This document shows positions 19,373-28,531 of a stretch of 64,000 nt of DNA, piece by piece. Positions within the stretch are counted from its first letter, which is position 1. The number at the start of each line of letters is the position of its first letter. This stretch comes from Ahniella affigens (lineage in GTDB: Bacteria > Pseudomonadota > Gammaproteobacteria > Xanthomonadales > Ahniellaceae), in assembly GCF_003015185.1 (NCBI RefSeq), contig NZ_CP027860.1, positions 868,001 through 932,000 on the forward strand, given 5' to 3'. The notes under the pieces were generated by a model that was not told the origin of the DNA, searched no databases, and saw nothing but the letters and a program-made list of their open reading frames with translations. A program made the translations under genes and the position numbers.

Positions 19373-20629
19373 TCACGCGTCAGGCGCTGACGCTGCCAGG
19401 ACTGCTGGTTCAACAGGCCTTGCGGGCAGGGACCTCGCGACCTTCCAGGCCAGGGTGCAACTGCCGAGCAGGATCAATCCGGCCAGAATGAACGCCGCGC
19501 CCGGTTCGTGCCAGACGGCTTCCGGTGCGATCGAATACGCGAACACCTGAGTAAACAGTGCCGGGCCGATCATGCCGGCAACCCCCATCACACTGCTCAA
19601 CATGCCTTGCAGCTTGCCTTGCTCATGACCATCTATGCGTGCACTCATCAATCCTTGCATTGCCGGACCGCCGAGGCCCCAGATCGCCATGATGGGCACC
19701 GCCGCCACAAACCAAGGTCCGGTCGCAGCCAATCCGTACAGCACAAAGCCAGTGGCGCCGAACACCAGGCCGAGCAACAGCGTGCGCCGCTCGCCGAGCG
19801 CTGGCACGACTTTCCTAACGAGCCCGCCTTGCACAATGGCGGAGCACACACCAACCGCCATCAATGTCAGGCCGATTTCCTTGGGAGACCATTGGTAGCG
19901 ATAGCCCGCGTACAGGGCAAACGTTGCGGGCAGCACAAAGTGCGCCAGACTGTTCAGAAAGTGAACGCAGGCGAGGCCCAGCAGTTTGCCGTGGCGGGCG
20001 AGCCAGATCAGGCCACCAACCGGGTTCGCGCGCTTCCAGTCCAGGCTACTGCGGCGCTCTGGAGGCAATGACTCAGGCAGGACGAAATAGCCATAGCAGA
20101 AGTTAGCCAGACTCAGGCCGCCTGCAATCCAGAATGGCAGGCGCATATCGACGGCGCTGAGTGTGCCGCCCAACGCCGGACCCAACACAAAACCGATACC
20201 GAACGCGGCGCCAATACTGCCAAACGCAGCGGCACGCTTCTCGGGTGGCGTCACATCGGCGATATAGGCACTGGCCGAACTGACACTCGCGGCACAGATA
20301 CCCGACACGGCGCGGGCAATGAAAAACCAGGGCAGCGAATTGGCGAGTGCCATGAGCACGTAGTCCAGACCGAGCCCGGCATTCGACAGCAGAATGATCG
20401 GCCGGCGTCCAAATCGGTCCGACAAGACGCCGAGCAATGGCGAGAACACAAACTGCATCGCCGCCCACAGCACGCCCGCGGCGCCGTAGTAATGGGCGGC
20501 CTGCACGGTATCGCCATTCAAAAACGTCTTCAGCAAATTGGGCAGCACGGGGATGACGACGCCCAGAGCGAGCATGTCCAGAATCACCGTGATCAGGACG
20601 AAACGAACGGCAGCCGTGTGTTTTTGCAT
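19373..20629 (-). CDS. MFS transporter, TetA/TCR-like drug:H+ antiporter family
   Basis: 418 residues and about 12 membrane segments. The MFS signature between helices 2 and 3 is GVLSDRFGRRPIILLSNAGL, followed by DYVLMALA, a pairing typical of the Tet (DHA1) branch; motif C-like GIGFVLGPALGGTLS is in helix 5. It is probably an inner-membrane efflux carrier, but the substrate cannot be told; many homologues are labelled TCR/Tet without tetracycline activity. It lies 115 bp from the end of a MerR-type gene on the same strand, which may regulate it. Confidence 0.85.
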   Translation of the reverse strand: MQKHTAAVRFVLITVILDMLALGVVIPVLPNLLKTFLNGDTVQAAHYYGAAGVLWAAMQFVFSPLLGVLSDRFGRRPIILLSNAGLGLDYVLMALANSLPWFFIARAVSGICAASVSSASAYIADVTPPEKRAAAFGSIGAAFGIGFVLGPALGGTLSAVDMRLPFWIAGGLSLANFCYGYFVLPESLPPERRSSLDWKRANPVGGLIWLARHGKLLGLACVHFLNSLAHFVLPATFALYAGYRYQWSPKEIGLTLMAVGVCSAIVQGGLVRKVVPALGERRTLLLGLVFGATGFVLYGLAATGPWFVAAVPIMAIWGLGGPAMQGLMSARIDGHEQGKLQGMLSSVMGVAGMIGPALFTQVFAYSIAPEAVWHEPGAAFILAGLILLGSCTLAWKVARSLPARPVEPAVLAASAPDA

Positions 20630-20744
20630 GAGGGCAGGGGAGTCTGTCAGCCCGCGATCATGCCAGAAACCTTTGGAGTCGCATGTGCCAACTGATGCGC
20701 TGGAATCACTCAGGTTCAGATTCGTGCGCCGGGACTGGGCACAA

Positions 20745-21206
20745 TCAATCCGGTGAGCGCCGATTGCGGCGCGGGCCGTTTGGCGCGCCAGGCGTGAGTC
20801 GCCCCTTTTGCTGCCGCTCCCGTTGGTGCTTGCCGGCCCAGCCCATCAGGCGACGAAAACTCGGACACTCGAGATGATGCGGGGCACGGCACACCGCGGC
20901 ATGCGCGAGTCCATCGTGCAGAGCCTGCAAGCGTTTGATGGTCGATTCCAGCGATAAAGCCTTGGCGGCCAGAAGATCACGATCAATGTGTGGCGTGTCG
21001 GTATCGCCAAGCATCGCGGCCATTTCGTCGAGCGAAAACCCAGCGGCCTGGCCGAGCGCAATCAGCTCCAGCCGCTCTAACACAAGTTCCGGAAACACGC
21101 GCCTGAGGCCAGCCCGACCCACCGAGCGGATGAGGCCTTTGCGTTCGTAATGGCGCAGCGCCGATGCCGGAACACCGGAGCGCCGGGCAACTTCTGCAAT
21201 ATCCAT
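20745..21206 (-). CDS. MerR family transcriptional regulator
   Basis: 153 residues. N-terminal winged helix MDIAEVARRSGVPASALRHYERKGLI, then a wing RAGLRRVFPELVLERLELIA, the dimerisation helix with DRDLLAAKALSLESTIKRLQ, and a Cys pair in AAVCRAPHHLECPSFRRLM. The Cys pattern does not match SoxR (CX2CXCX5C) or a canonical metal site. The C-terminal 25 residues are very basic. A perfect seven-base dyad sits just upstream (21214-21240), between this gene and the divergent DUF2938 gene, so it probably controls both. The signal it senses is unknown. Confidence 0.88.
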   Translation of the reverse strand: MDIAEVARRSGVPASALRHYERKGLIRSVGRAGLRRVFPELVLERLELIALGQAAGFSLDEMAAMLGDTDTPHIDRDLLAAKALSLESTIKRLQALHDGLAHAAVCRAPHHLECPSFRRLMGWAGKHQRERQQKGRLTPGAPNGPRRNRRSPD

Positions 21207-21213
21207 GTTCGTT

Positions 21214-21240
21214 CACTTGACTTAAAGTCGACTTCAAGTG
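21214..21240. promoter_or_regulatory. Predicted MerR operator
   Basis: CACTTGA (21214-21220) and TCAAGTG (21234-21240) form a perfect inverted repeat with a 13-bp centre that contains the shorter dyad GACTT-A-AAGTC. It begins 7 bp outside the merR start codon. The arm TTGACT could serve as a -35 box for the divergent gene, as at MerR-type promoters, but a clear -10 box was not seen. Confidence 0.65.
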
Positions 21241-21282
21241 GCAGTCTGCACGCATGGAAACGGTAACGCAAGGAGTCGGTAC

Positions 21283-21768
21283 ATGAATTCAGTCGTCAAT
21301 ATCTTGGTTCTCGGCGTCGGCGCGACGCTCGCGGTGGATCTGTGGGCTTGGCTCCGACAGCACTTGCTGCGTGTGCCATTGCCGGATTACCGATTGCTGG
21401 GTCGTTGGGTCGGACACTGGCCCGCCGCAACGTTCCGGCACCAATCAATCACCAAGGCGCCCGCTATCCGCCATGAATACTGGCTTGGCTGGCTTTCGCA
21501 CTATGGCACCGGCATCGCCTTTGCCCTGCTGTTCAACTGGTTGGTGGGCGACACATGGATGGCCAAGCCGACGGTATGGCCGGCGCTGCTTTTTGGCCTT
21601 TTGACGGTGCTGGCCCCATTTCTCATCATGCAGCCGGCTTTTGGTTTCGGTTGGGCTGGGAGCCTGACGTCAAGCCCCTGGCGAACCCGGCTGCAAAGTG
21701 TGCTGACCCATGTGGTGTTTGGTCTGGGCTTGTACGCAACCGCGAGGCTCATGATGATTGAACCATGA
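21283..21768 (+). CDS. DUF2938 membrane protein
   Basis: The ATG at 21283 follows AAGGAGTCGGTAC, a strong site; the frame extends 45 bp further into the operator region, which is unlikely. 161 residues with about four membrane helices (NSVVNILVLGVGATLAVDLW, YGTGIAFALLFNWLVG, WPALLFGLLTVLAPFLIMQP, VLTHVVFGLGLYATARLMMI). GWAGSLTSSP-like and QPAFGFG motifs fit the DUF2938 family. Divergent from and probably regulated by the MerR protein. Biochemical role unknown. Confidence 0.85.
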   Translation: MNSVVNILVLGVGATLAVDLWAWLRQHLLRVPLPDYRLLGRWVGHWPAATFRHQSITKAPAIRHEYWLGWLSHYGTGIAFALLFNWLVGDTWMAKPTVWPALLFGLLTVLAPFLIMQPAFGFGWAGSLTSSPWRTRLQSVLTHVVFGLGLYATARLMMIEP

Positions 21769-21991
21769 ACCACACACGACTGCGTTCGCGTTCTACGGCG
21801 TCCGTTCCCGTGCTAATGGGTGTGGATTGGCCCGCGCACCTTTGATTCGCTCGCGGCCTTAAACGCTGCTGCCCATTCATCCGGATGTTTCGCCCAGGCC
21901 TTGTTTGGCGTTGGGTTGACCGTAGCGGCAGTGCCACATCGACACAAAATTCGCTCAACCTTTTCTTCATTTTTCTGACTAGAGAACCCCT

Positions 21992-22225
21992 ATGAAAATC
22001 CCGGCTCGTTATGCCCCCATCCTGTTTAGTGCACTATTGTCGGCGATCATGGTGATCGTGGTTTCCGCTTATGTGTTGTTGATCAACCAAGGCCTGCATG
22101 CGGGGTTTCTCTCGCAATGGCTCATCAGTGCCGCGAAAACATGGCCGATCGCGTTTCCAACGGTAGCGCTCGTTGCCCCGCCAGTCAGGCGGCTGGTCGC
22201 GACGTTGACCGCACCGGCCATATGA
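21992..22225 (+). CDS. DUF2798 small membrane protein
   Basis: 77 residues, two hydrophobic helices (APILFSALLSAIMVIVVSAY, LISAAKTWPIAFPTVALVA) and the family features KIPARYAPILF, FLSQWLISA and a terminal PPVRRLV. It follows the DUF2938 gene on the same strand with a gap of about 220 bp in which nothing was recognised, so a separate promoter is possible. Function unknown. Confidence 0.85.
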   Translation: MKIPARYAPILFSALLSAIMVIVVSAYVLLINQGLHAGFLSQWLISAAKTWPIAFPTVALVAPPVRRLVATLTAPAI

Positions 22226-22288
22226 AGGCGGCTTGCCTTGACTCGAAATGCGTCCGGTTGATCTTCAAGCTATTTGCAGCGCACGACA

Positions 22289-25200
22289 CTAGATGATGGT
22301 CCAGACCCAAGCCAACATGCGCTTCGGTAGCGCCATCTGGCGGAGTACGTGCCGGCGCAGTGCCCGCTGGTACGTCTTGGCAAGATCATTCGTTGGCCGG
22401 ACCTTCACGAGTTGGCACACTGCGCGCCACGGACTTGGCTGCTCGACTGCCGCCAACATATTCAATGCGAAGTAGGCATGGTTCTGGGAGAACTTATGCG
22501 ACAGATTTTGTCGAGCCACTGCCGCCATGTTGCGCCAAGTGGTTTCAACCGGGTCCGCGCATAGGATGGCATCCAAACACGCATAGGCAGCATGCGCGCC
22601 GCCCAGGCCTTGCCGGTTGTAAATGGCTGCGCGTCTGACATCCAGGCTGTCTGCAAACTGTCCGCGGCGTGCGAGTGAGGTCGCATAATTGAACGATACC
22701 GAACCCGGCAAGGGCGGCCGCTCACGCCACGACTGCAGCAACGCGCAGACTTCGGCAGGGCGGTTCAATTCAGTCAGCGCGTAACACAGATCATCGCGAA
22801 GAACTGGGTCGGTCTTGAACAGGTCCTGATGCTCGTAAAACAGCGACGCGACAAACGGGCCGTTGTTCTGGTCCTTCGCCCAATGGTTGAGCAACGCTGT
22901 TATCAAGCCGCGATCGGAGTGATCGGTTGCGCCTGTTTCCAGGCGTTGCAGGATTCGCGGCAGAGCGCGATAGCAATCGCTGTAGCGTGTGGCGACGAGT
23001 GCACTCGAAAACGCGGCGCACGGCACTGGGTCGACCAGCAGGCGGTTGAGACGCGTCAGCACCTCAATCCATCTTGGCGCAATGCGCCGATGCAGCGCAT
23101 CAACTTGCTCTTCCGTAATGCTGGCATCGGCAAGTGCTGCGCTCATCGCGCGGTCGATTTCGGCGCTGGCGTTTCCGTAGATCTGCAGTTCGACATTCGC
23201 CAGTCGCAGATCGCTGCATTGACTGTGCTCGCGAGCGCGGTGGTACAACGCAAACGCCTCGGTAAGTTGCTTCTGATCCAGCGCGTGCTGTATGAGGGCC
23301 ACCCAGGCATCAACGAGGCTCGGATCAAGTTCAACCGCCTGTCTGAATGCCGCTTCGGCGGCTGGCGTCATGCCCCGTCGGCATTCGAGCCACGCGAGGC
23401 GCAGCACGGTCGGCGCGTGCTTGGGCGCCAGGCGACGCATGGCATTCAAAGAGTCGCGCGCCCGTTCGTGCAGCCCGGGCTCCCGGCAATAGTCGGCATT
23501 TAAGCTCAGCAGGGCGAAGTTGTCAGGAAAGCGCTGCAGCGCTTGCTGCAACACCTTGGTGGCCTCGCCGCGCCGATGGCCCGCCCAGAGCACCCAGGCG
23601 CGCCGCCAGCAGAGGGACGCATGCTGGCCGTCTGGGTCGAATTGATCCAGGCAGCCCAGGGCTTCGTCGATCCGACTCAAACTCGCGAGCGCCATGCTCT
23701 TCAGACTGATCGAATCGAGATGGTCCGCGCGCCGACGCAAGGCTTCGTTGCAAGCGATCAGCGCGCGCTCAGGATTGCGGTCGACACAAATGTATGCGAG
23801 CCGATACCAACTAGCCACGATTCCCGGGCGACGTTGGGTCCAATGCACCGCCTGGGTTTCGGCCGCTGCCGGCGACAATTCTTCCAATCGTTCCCAGGCC
23901 CAGGTCTGGCTGTCATCCAGCTGCAGCACCCGTTCGAGCAGGCGCTGCGCCTCTCGAGTCTCGCCTAGGTCCATGAGTACCTGTGCTGTTCGACACAGCA
24001 GCGGTACGTGGCGTGGCGACCGGGCACACGCGGCGCGCAGTTCGGCCGCCGCCGCGCCAAGTTGGCCGCTACCAGCCAGGATGGTGCCAAGCAAGGTCAG
24101 GGCATCGGCCCAGTTTGGCGCGAGCGTCAGCAGATGGCGCGTGGTGTGGAGCGCCGCTTCGACATCGACGTTGCGCTCGACCTTCGCGCGCGTCAGCCAG
24201 GCAATCGGCAAGCGACTGCGCTGCTCGGTAAACGCAGTGGCAGCTGTCAGCGCCGCTGCAGCGTCGAATCGATGCAGCATCTGGATTCGGCCGACATGCC
24301 ACTGCCAGGCGTGTCCAAAGCGCGCCGCCAGTGCGTCCCAGGCGTTCAGGCAGGTTTCCTGGTCGAGATATTCCGGCGCCTCGCGCGCCCAGTCGAGCAG
24401 CGCTTCTTCATCTTCGGCACATCGGCCGAGAATGGCCGCCTGGCGTTGGAGCAGGTCGCCACGGCCCGCATCGTCCAGAAACTCGAACGATTGCGACAAT
24501 GCATAGCCCTGCGCGCCACCCTTTGTGATCGACTGCCACCAGAACGCGAGCGCTTCGTCCTTCTGTTGCGCTGCGGCCGCCAAGGCGCCCAGCAGATTGA
24601 AGCAGGCTGCCGCATTGGGCTGTAGTTCGCGGGCACGCTCGGCCACCCTCTGGGCGTCTGGCAGGCGCCCGCACTCCAAGTACAAAAAGCCAAGTTGGCG
24701 CGCGAGCCAAGCGTTGTTCGGATGCTGGGTCATGGCCCCTTCAAGCAGGCGGATGACCACCTCTGGCCGCCGCTCTACCAAATAGCTCAAACACAAATTC
24801 AGGCGCTCGATCTGGTGTGGCGCGGCGTGGTAGGCATCGAGCACAAAGCGCTGCACGGCTTCATCACCGTTGCGATCGGCGATCAGTCTCGCAATCCAGT
24901 AGTGGAGATCTATTGCCAGCGGCTCAACGCTAAGGCGCGCCTCAAGCAGCTTTAGCGCAGCGGCCGAGTCGCCCGCGGCTTCATACGCCTGTGCCAACTG
25001 ACGAATGGCCGTGGGATGTTCGGGCCAAGCCTGCAGTCGGTGTTGCACATCTGCCAGCGGAAGGGTGTTGCGGTCGCGTTCGATGACCTCGAACTGGACC
25101 TTTGGGTCATCGGCAAAGTCACGCTCCAGCTCGGTCAGCAGTGCCAGAGCGTCGTCGTCGTGCTGCGCCTGCAACAAGCAGCGATAGCGTGTCAGCGCCG

Positions 25201-27181
25201 GCTCACGCGTGAGACTCCGACCATCCTGGTCGCGTTTGGCGAGCCAACTCAGTGCCGGCGTCAGATCGCCGTGTTCGCGCGCCAGATCAAAGTAGCGCTG
25301 GGCCAGGCTTTCACTGCTGGGGGACTGCAGACTAGCGAGGCGCGCTTGAAAGCTCGCGGCGGCAGGATCGCCTTGCAGTTCAGACCAATCCGCGAGCGCC
25401 GAGAACAGCGTGGCGCTGATCGGGCGCTTCTTGCTGGCTCGGTTAAGTAACTGACCCGCGAGGGCCCATTGTCGCGCGTCACCAAAATAAAAGCGCGCCA
25501 GGCTGATCAAAAAGTTTGGGTGCGCCGAGTGCAGCGTGGCGGTTTTCATGGCGCGTTCGCGCTCGGCATGCGATTCCAGTCCGGTTGAGGCGGACAGTCG
25601 CATCCAATGCAGCCAGGCGTCTTCCGGGAAGTGCTCCAGGAGCGCATCGATCGACCGCAGCGCGCGCTGCCGATCCTGGTCGAAACTCGCCATCTGCCAT
25701 TCGGTGAGCCAGTACAAACGGGTCGCATCAGGTAGACCGCGCAGCGTCTCCAGTGCCGCCCGGGCACGATCCGCCTGCTCCAGATCCAGGGCTTCTTCAA
25801 ATTCACCGACCGTTGCGTAGGCGTCGGACTCGGGTAGCGCGATTGCATCCAGATCAGCTGCGCGTGCGGCCGGCACAAACGCGAATGCCTTCGGCCCATT
25901 AGCCATCTGACCAAACTGGAAATAGTCAGAAGCGACCTCTGTATCGACGTCACGTCCGGGATCGCGGAGCCGGTACAAATCGGTCGACGCGTCATAGCCA
26001 ATCACAGCCAGCAAATGGCCGCTGTCAAATTCATGCATCGAGAGCGCGAACGGAACGCCGGCAGCCAGCAATGCCTGTGCGGACTCGGCCGTCATTCGAA
26101 ATTCGCGGATCACAAAGCCGCGCTGGCGGAGATATCGGCGCTGATGCCGGTCGTAGGTACCGCCAAAGCAGATCGCCGCTGCGACTTCGGGCTCTGCGGT
26201 GGGCGCGCCAAAATAGTCGAGTAGTGACGCGATCGTCGCTGGCGCACACGTCATGAACCGCTGGCGGATGACTTTGACGGGCAAACGGGAGCGCGGTGCG
26301 TCTGGTGCTGCCAGGCGGAGGCGTCGCAAGCGTTCTTCCCAGAATGGTGGCAGATCGCAAGCCCGCTCCAGCACCGTCCGCGCCTGATCAGGCTGCCCCA
26401 GTCGGAGTAGCAGCCGCGCTTGTTCCGTGGTCAGCCATGTCTCGATGCGCTGGGCGGGTGGCAGTGCCAGCGCGCGAATGCGCGCGACCCAGTGCGCAAC
26501 CGCAGTGGCATCTTCGCATTGTACCGCTTGCTGCAGGCCGAGGCTCGCTGGATAGAGGCATTCCGTCGCCGCATCGGTGTCCAGCAGCATTTGTGCAAAG
26601 CGCTGCTGATCCTGCCGCTCCCGATACCAACCAAGCAGCAGCATGCGTGTTCGATAGGCGGACGGGTCGGCGGCGAGCAGCGCCTCAAGCCGAGCGACTG
26701 CCTCGTCGCGTCGGTCTGCCATCCAATCGATTTCGCCCAGCAAACGCTGGCCAATTCCGCCGTCTCGAATGGATTCTGGCAGGCCCGCAAAACAGTGCTC
26801 GGCGGCCTCGAAATCATGAAGTTGCGCCAATGCCTCACAGCGGCGCATCAGCCAGAACGTGGTGTCGGGCGCAGTTTGGAACCGCTGTAGAAACGCGAGC
26901 GGACCGCGACCGTCCAGTATTTGATTGGCCCATATTTGACGCGCCCGCTCATGTCGCGGGTGCAGTCGGCGAGCCCGTATCTGCAAGCGCCTGCCCGTCG
27001 CGGCGTGGCCGAGATTCGCAACGATCGATGCCAGCAGCAGGAGTCGGTCGGGGTCGCGTTCCGCGCCCATCTGGTCGAGACTGGGTGCGCCCAATGCGTG
27101 CCATGCCTGCCGCCATAAGCCGAGATCGTCGAGTTGCGATGCGCGTTCGAATGCGTCGTCAAGTCGTTGTGATGCGTCCAT
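22289..27181 (-). CDS. Giant TPR protein with an embedded C39-like cysteine peptidase domain
   Basis: 1630 residues. Residues 1-290 are TPR-like helical pairs. Residues about 300-450 form a C39/papain-like domain: oxyanion Gln307 and nucleophile Cys312 in RQRFMTCAPATIASLLDYFG, His389 in FDSGHLLAVIGYD and Asp407 in YRLRDPGRD, so all four expected active-site residues are present. From about 460 to the end the protein is again repeats (for example HPNNAWLARQLGFLYLECGR and APNWADALTLLGTILAGSG). No signal peptide or membrane segment was seen, so it may be cytoplasmic. C39 domains usually cleave GG leader peptides on ABC transporters or act as stand-alone peptidases; here no transporter is adjacent. 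Substrate unknown; the domain could also be a peptide-binding pseudo-peptidase. Confidence 0.85.
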   Translation of the reverse strand: MDASQRLDDAFERASQLDDLGLWRQAWHALGAPSLDQMGAERDPDRLLLLASIVANLGHAATGRRLQIRARRLHPRHERARQIWANQILDGRGPLAFLQRFQTAPDTTFWLMRRCEALAQLHDFEAAEHCFAGLPESIRDGGIGQRLLGEIDWMADRRDEAVARLEALLAADPSAYRTRMLLLGWYRERQDQQRFAQMLLDTDAATECLYPASLGLQQAVQCEDATAVAHWVARIRALALPPAQRIETWLTTEQARLLLRLGQPDQARTVLERACDLPPFWEERLRRLRLAAPDAPRSRLPVKVIRQRFMTCAPATIASLLDYFGAPTAEPEVAAAICFGGTYDRHQRRYLRQRGFVIREFRMTAESAQALLAAGVPFALSMHEFDSGHLLAVIGYDASTDLYRLRDPGRDVDTEVASDYFQFGQMANGPKAFAFVPAARAADLDAIALPESDAYATVGEFEEALDLEQADRARAALETLRGLPDATRLYWLTEWQMASFDQDRQRALRSIDALLEHFPEDAWLHWMRLSASTGLESHAERERAMKTATLHSAHPNFLISLARFYFGDARQWALAGQLLNRASKKRPISATLFSALADWSELQGDPAAASFQARLASLQSPSSESLAQRYFDLAREHGDLTPALSWLAKRDQDGRSLTREPALTRYRCLLQAQHDDDALALLTELERDFADDPKVQFEVIERDRNTLPLADVQHRLQAWPEHPTAIRQLAQAYEAAGDSAAALKLLEARLSVEPLAIDLHYWIARLIADRNGDEAVQRFVLDAYHAAPHQIERLNLCLSYLVERRPEVVIRLLEGAMTQHPNNAWLARQLGFLYLECGRLPDAQRVAERARELQPNAAACFNLLGALAAAAQQKDEALAFWWQSITKGGAQGYALSQSFEFLDDAGRGDLLQRQAAILGRCAEDEEALLDWAREAPEYLDQETCLNAWDALAARFGHAWQWHVGRIQMLHRFDAAAALTAATAFTEQRSRLPIAWLTRAKVERNVDVEAALHTTRHLLTLAPNWADALTLLGTILAGSGQLGAAAAELRAACARSPRHVPLLCRTAQVLMDLGETREAQRLLERVLQLDDSQTWAWERLEELSPAAAETQAVHWTQRRPGIVASWYRLAYICVDRNPERALIACNEALRRRADHLDSISLKSMALASLSRIDEALGCLDQFDPDGQHASLCWRRAWVLWAGHRRGEATKVLQQALQRFPDNFALLSLNADYCREPGLHERARDSLNAMRRLAPKHAPTVLRLAWLECRRGMTPAAEAAFRQAVELDPSLVDAWVALIQHALDQKQLTEAFALYHRAREHSQCSDLRLANVELQIYGNASAEIDRAMSAALADASITEEQVDALHRRIAPRWIEVLTRLNRLLVDPVPCAAFSSALVATRYSDCYRALPRILQRLETGATDHSDRGLITALLNHWAKDQNNGPFVASLFYEHQDLFKTDPVLRDDLCYALTELNRPAEVCALLQSWRERPPLPGSVSFNYATSLARRGQFADSLDVRRAAIYNRQGLGGAHAAYACLDAILCADPVETTWRNMAAVARQNLSHKFSQNHAYFALNMLAAVEQPSPWRAVCQLVKVRPTNDLAKTYQRALRRHVLRQMALPKRMLAWVWTII

Positions 27182-27481
27182 GCAAGTTCCCGATTCCTAG
27201 ACGGTAGCTGGGCCAAAATATTCGCAGCAGGACCGATTTCAGTTTCGGTCGACGCGGCGGTTCCGCGCGCAGACCCCTTGATCAGCAACCGATCTCAACT
27301 CGATGACGGCACCCGTTTGCCAGGCGCCGCGGGCAGCTTATCAGCGCGCGTGGGCGACCAAACTCAAGATGGCGGTAATCAGCGCAGAACGGTCATGCGC
27401 GCGCTTCCGATCATTGCGAAATTGGCGCGGGCCAAGGCTGGCCGGGTCTGAACGTTCAGGATGGACGGATCAAGACTCTGT
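27182..27481. other. Intergenic region, nothing recognised
   Basis: 300 bp between two minus-strand genes. No convincing hairpin, repeat or small gene was seen. It should contain the promoter of the TPR gene. Confidence 0.4.
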
Positions 27482-28432
27482 CTAGCGAGCCAAGACGAGC
27501 TGATACAGCAGCAAGCCGACGAACGCGAACAGCAGGATCCCGCCTTCACGCCGCGACACCACCGCATCCCCCTTCAGCATGGGGTAAAACGCCGCGCTGA
27601 ACGCAATCAGCACTGGCAGCTCGACGTACACGAGCGAGCGCGCCATCGGAATGGGCTTCCAGATCGACATCAAGCCCAGCACGAGCAACAGATTGATCAC
27701 GGTGGAGGCGACGGCGCTGCCCACCACTACATTGCCCTGGCCGCGGGCAGCCGCGACGATGGCGGTGGTCATTTCCGGAATGGCGCTGCCAATTGCAAGC
27801 AACGTCAGTCCCGTCAACAGTTCGCTCATCCCAAGTCGCGTGCCGAGCGCCAGACCTTTGTGCACGGCCAGATACGCACCGCCGCCGAGCACGGCTAGAC
27901 CCACGACAATACGCAACACATTGCGCGGCACTTCCAGCTGGGTATTGCCGACATAGGCCATTTCCTTGCGGACGGCGTCGTTTTCCTGGACTGCCGCGCG
28001 TTTGATCGACCAGCCAAACAAAATGACGGCGATCAGCAGCACGGCGCCGTCCCAATAACCCAACGTGCCGTTGTGGCTCATCGCCATCAGCGCCAAGGCC
28101 GAGGCGGCGACCATTGGCAAAGCGACGTAAAGAAAGCGGAAGTTCACGTTCAACGGTTTGGCCAACGCGGCCACGCTGATGATCAATCCGAAATTGGCAA
28201 TTGAGCTGCCAATGACATTGCCAAGCGCCAGTTCGAAATGGCCGAGTGCCAAAGCGGCAATGGAAATGGCCACTTCCGGCAGCGACGAGCCCACCACTAC
28301 CATGGCAAGCCCGGCGGCATAGCCTCCTGCACCACGGTTCTGGGCCAGCCCGGAGGTGCCCTTGAGCAGCGAATCGGCACCCAGGGTGACCAGAAACAGT
28401 CCCAGTACAAACAGGCCGATCAGTTCAAGCAT
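27482..28432 (-). CDS. Calcium/sodium antiporter, CaCA family (YrbG-like)
   Basis: Inner-membrane cation exchanger of 316 residues and about ten helices. The two inverted alpha repeats are clear: GSSLPEVAISIAALALG with GNVIGSSIANFGLI in the first half, and AIGSAIPEMTTAIVAAARG with GSAVASTVINLLLV in the second. The Glu of each (SSLPE, SAIPE) is the ion-binding residue in NCX-type structures. E. coli yrbG lies beside kdsD, but here the gene is 11 kb away from kdsD, next to the cytosine deaminase gene. Confidence 0.93.
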   Translation of the reverse strand: MLELIGLFVLGLFLVTLGADSLLKGTSGLAQNRGAGGYAAGLAMVVVGSSLPEVAISIAALALGHFELALGNVIGSSIANFGLIISVAALAKPLNVNFRFLYVALPMVAASALALMAMSHNGTLGYWDGAVLLIAVILFGWSIKRAAVQENDAVRKEMAYVGNTQLEVPRNVLRIVVGLAVLGGGAYLAVHKGLALGTRLGMSELLTGLTLLAIGSAIPEMTTAIVAAARGQGNVVVGSAVASTVINLLLVLGLMSIWKPIPMARSLVYVELPVLIAFSAAFYPMLKGDAVVSRREGGILLFAFVGLLLYQLVLAR

Positions 28433-28531
28433 GGTGGTTCTTCCATCGCATCATTTCCGGAGCATAGCGAGCGCTGGCGGGGTGCGTCACTCTTGACAGC
28501 GCATTCGGCCAGGCTGTCGGCATCTGGTGCC

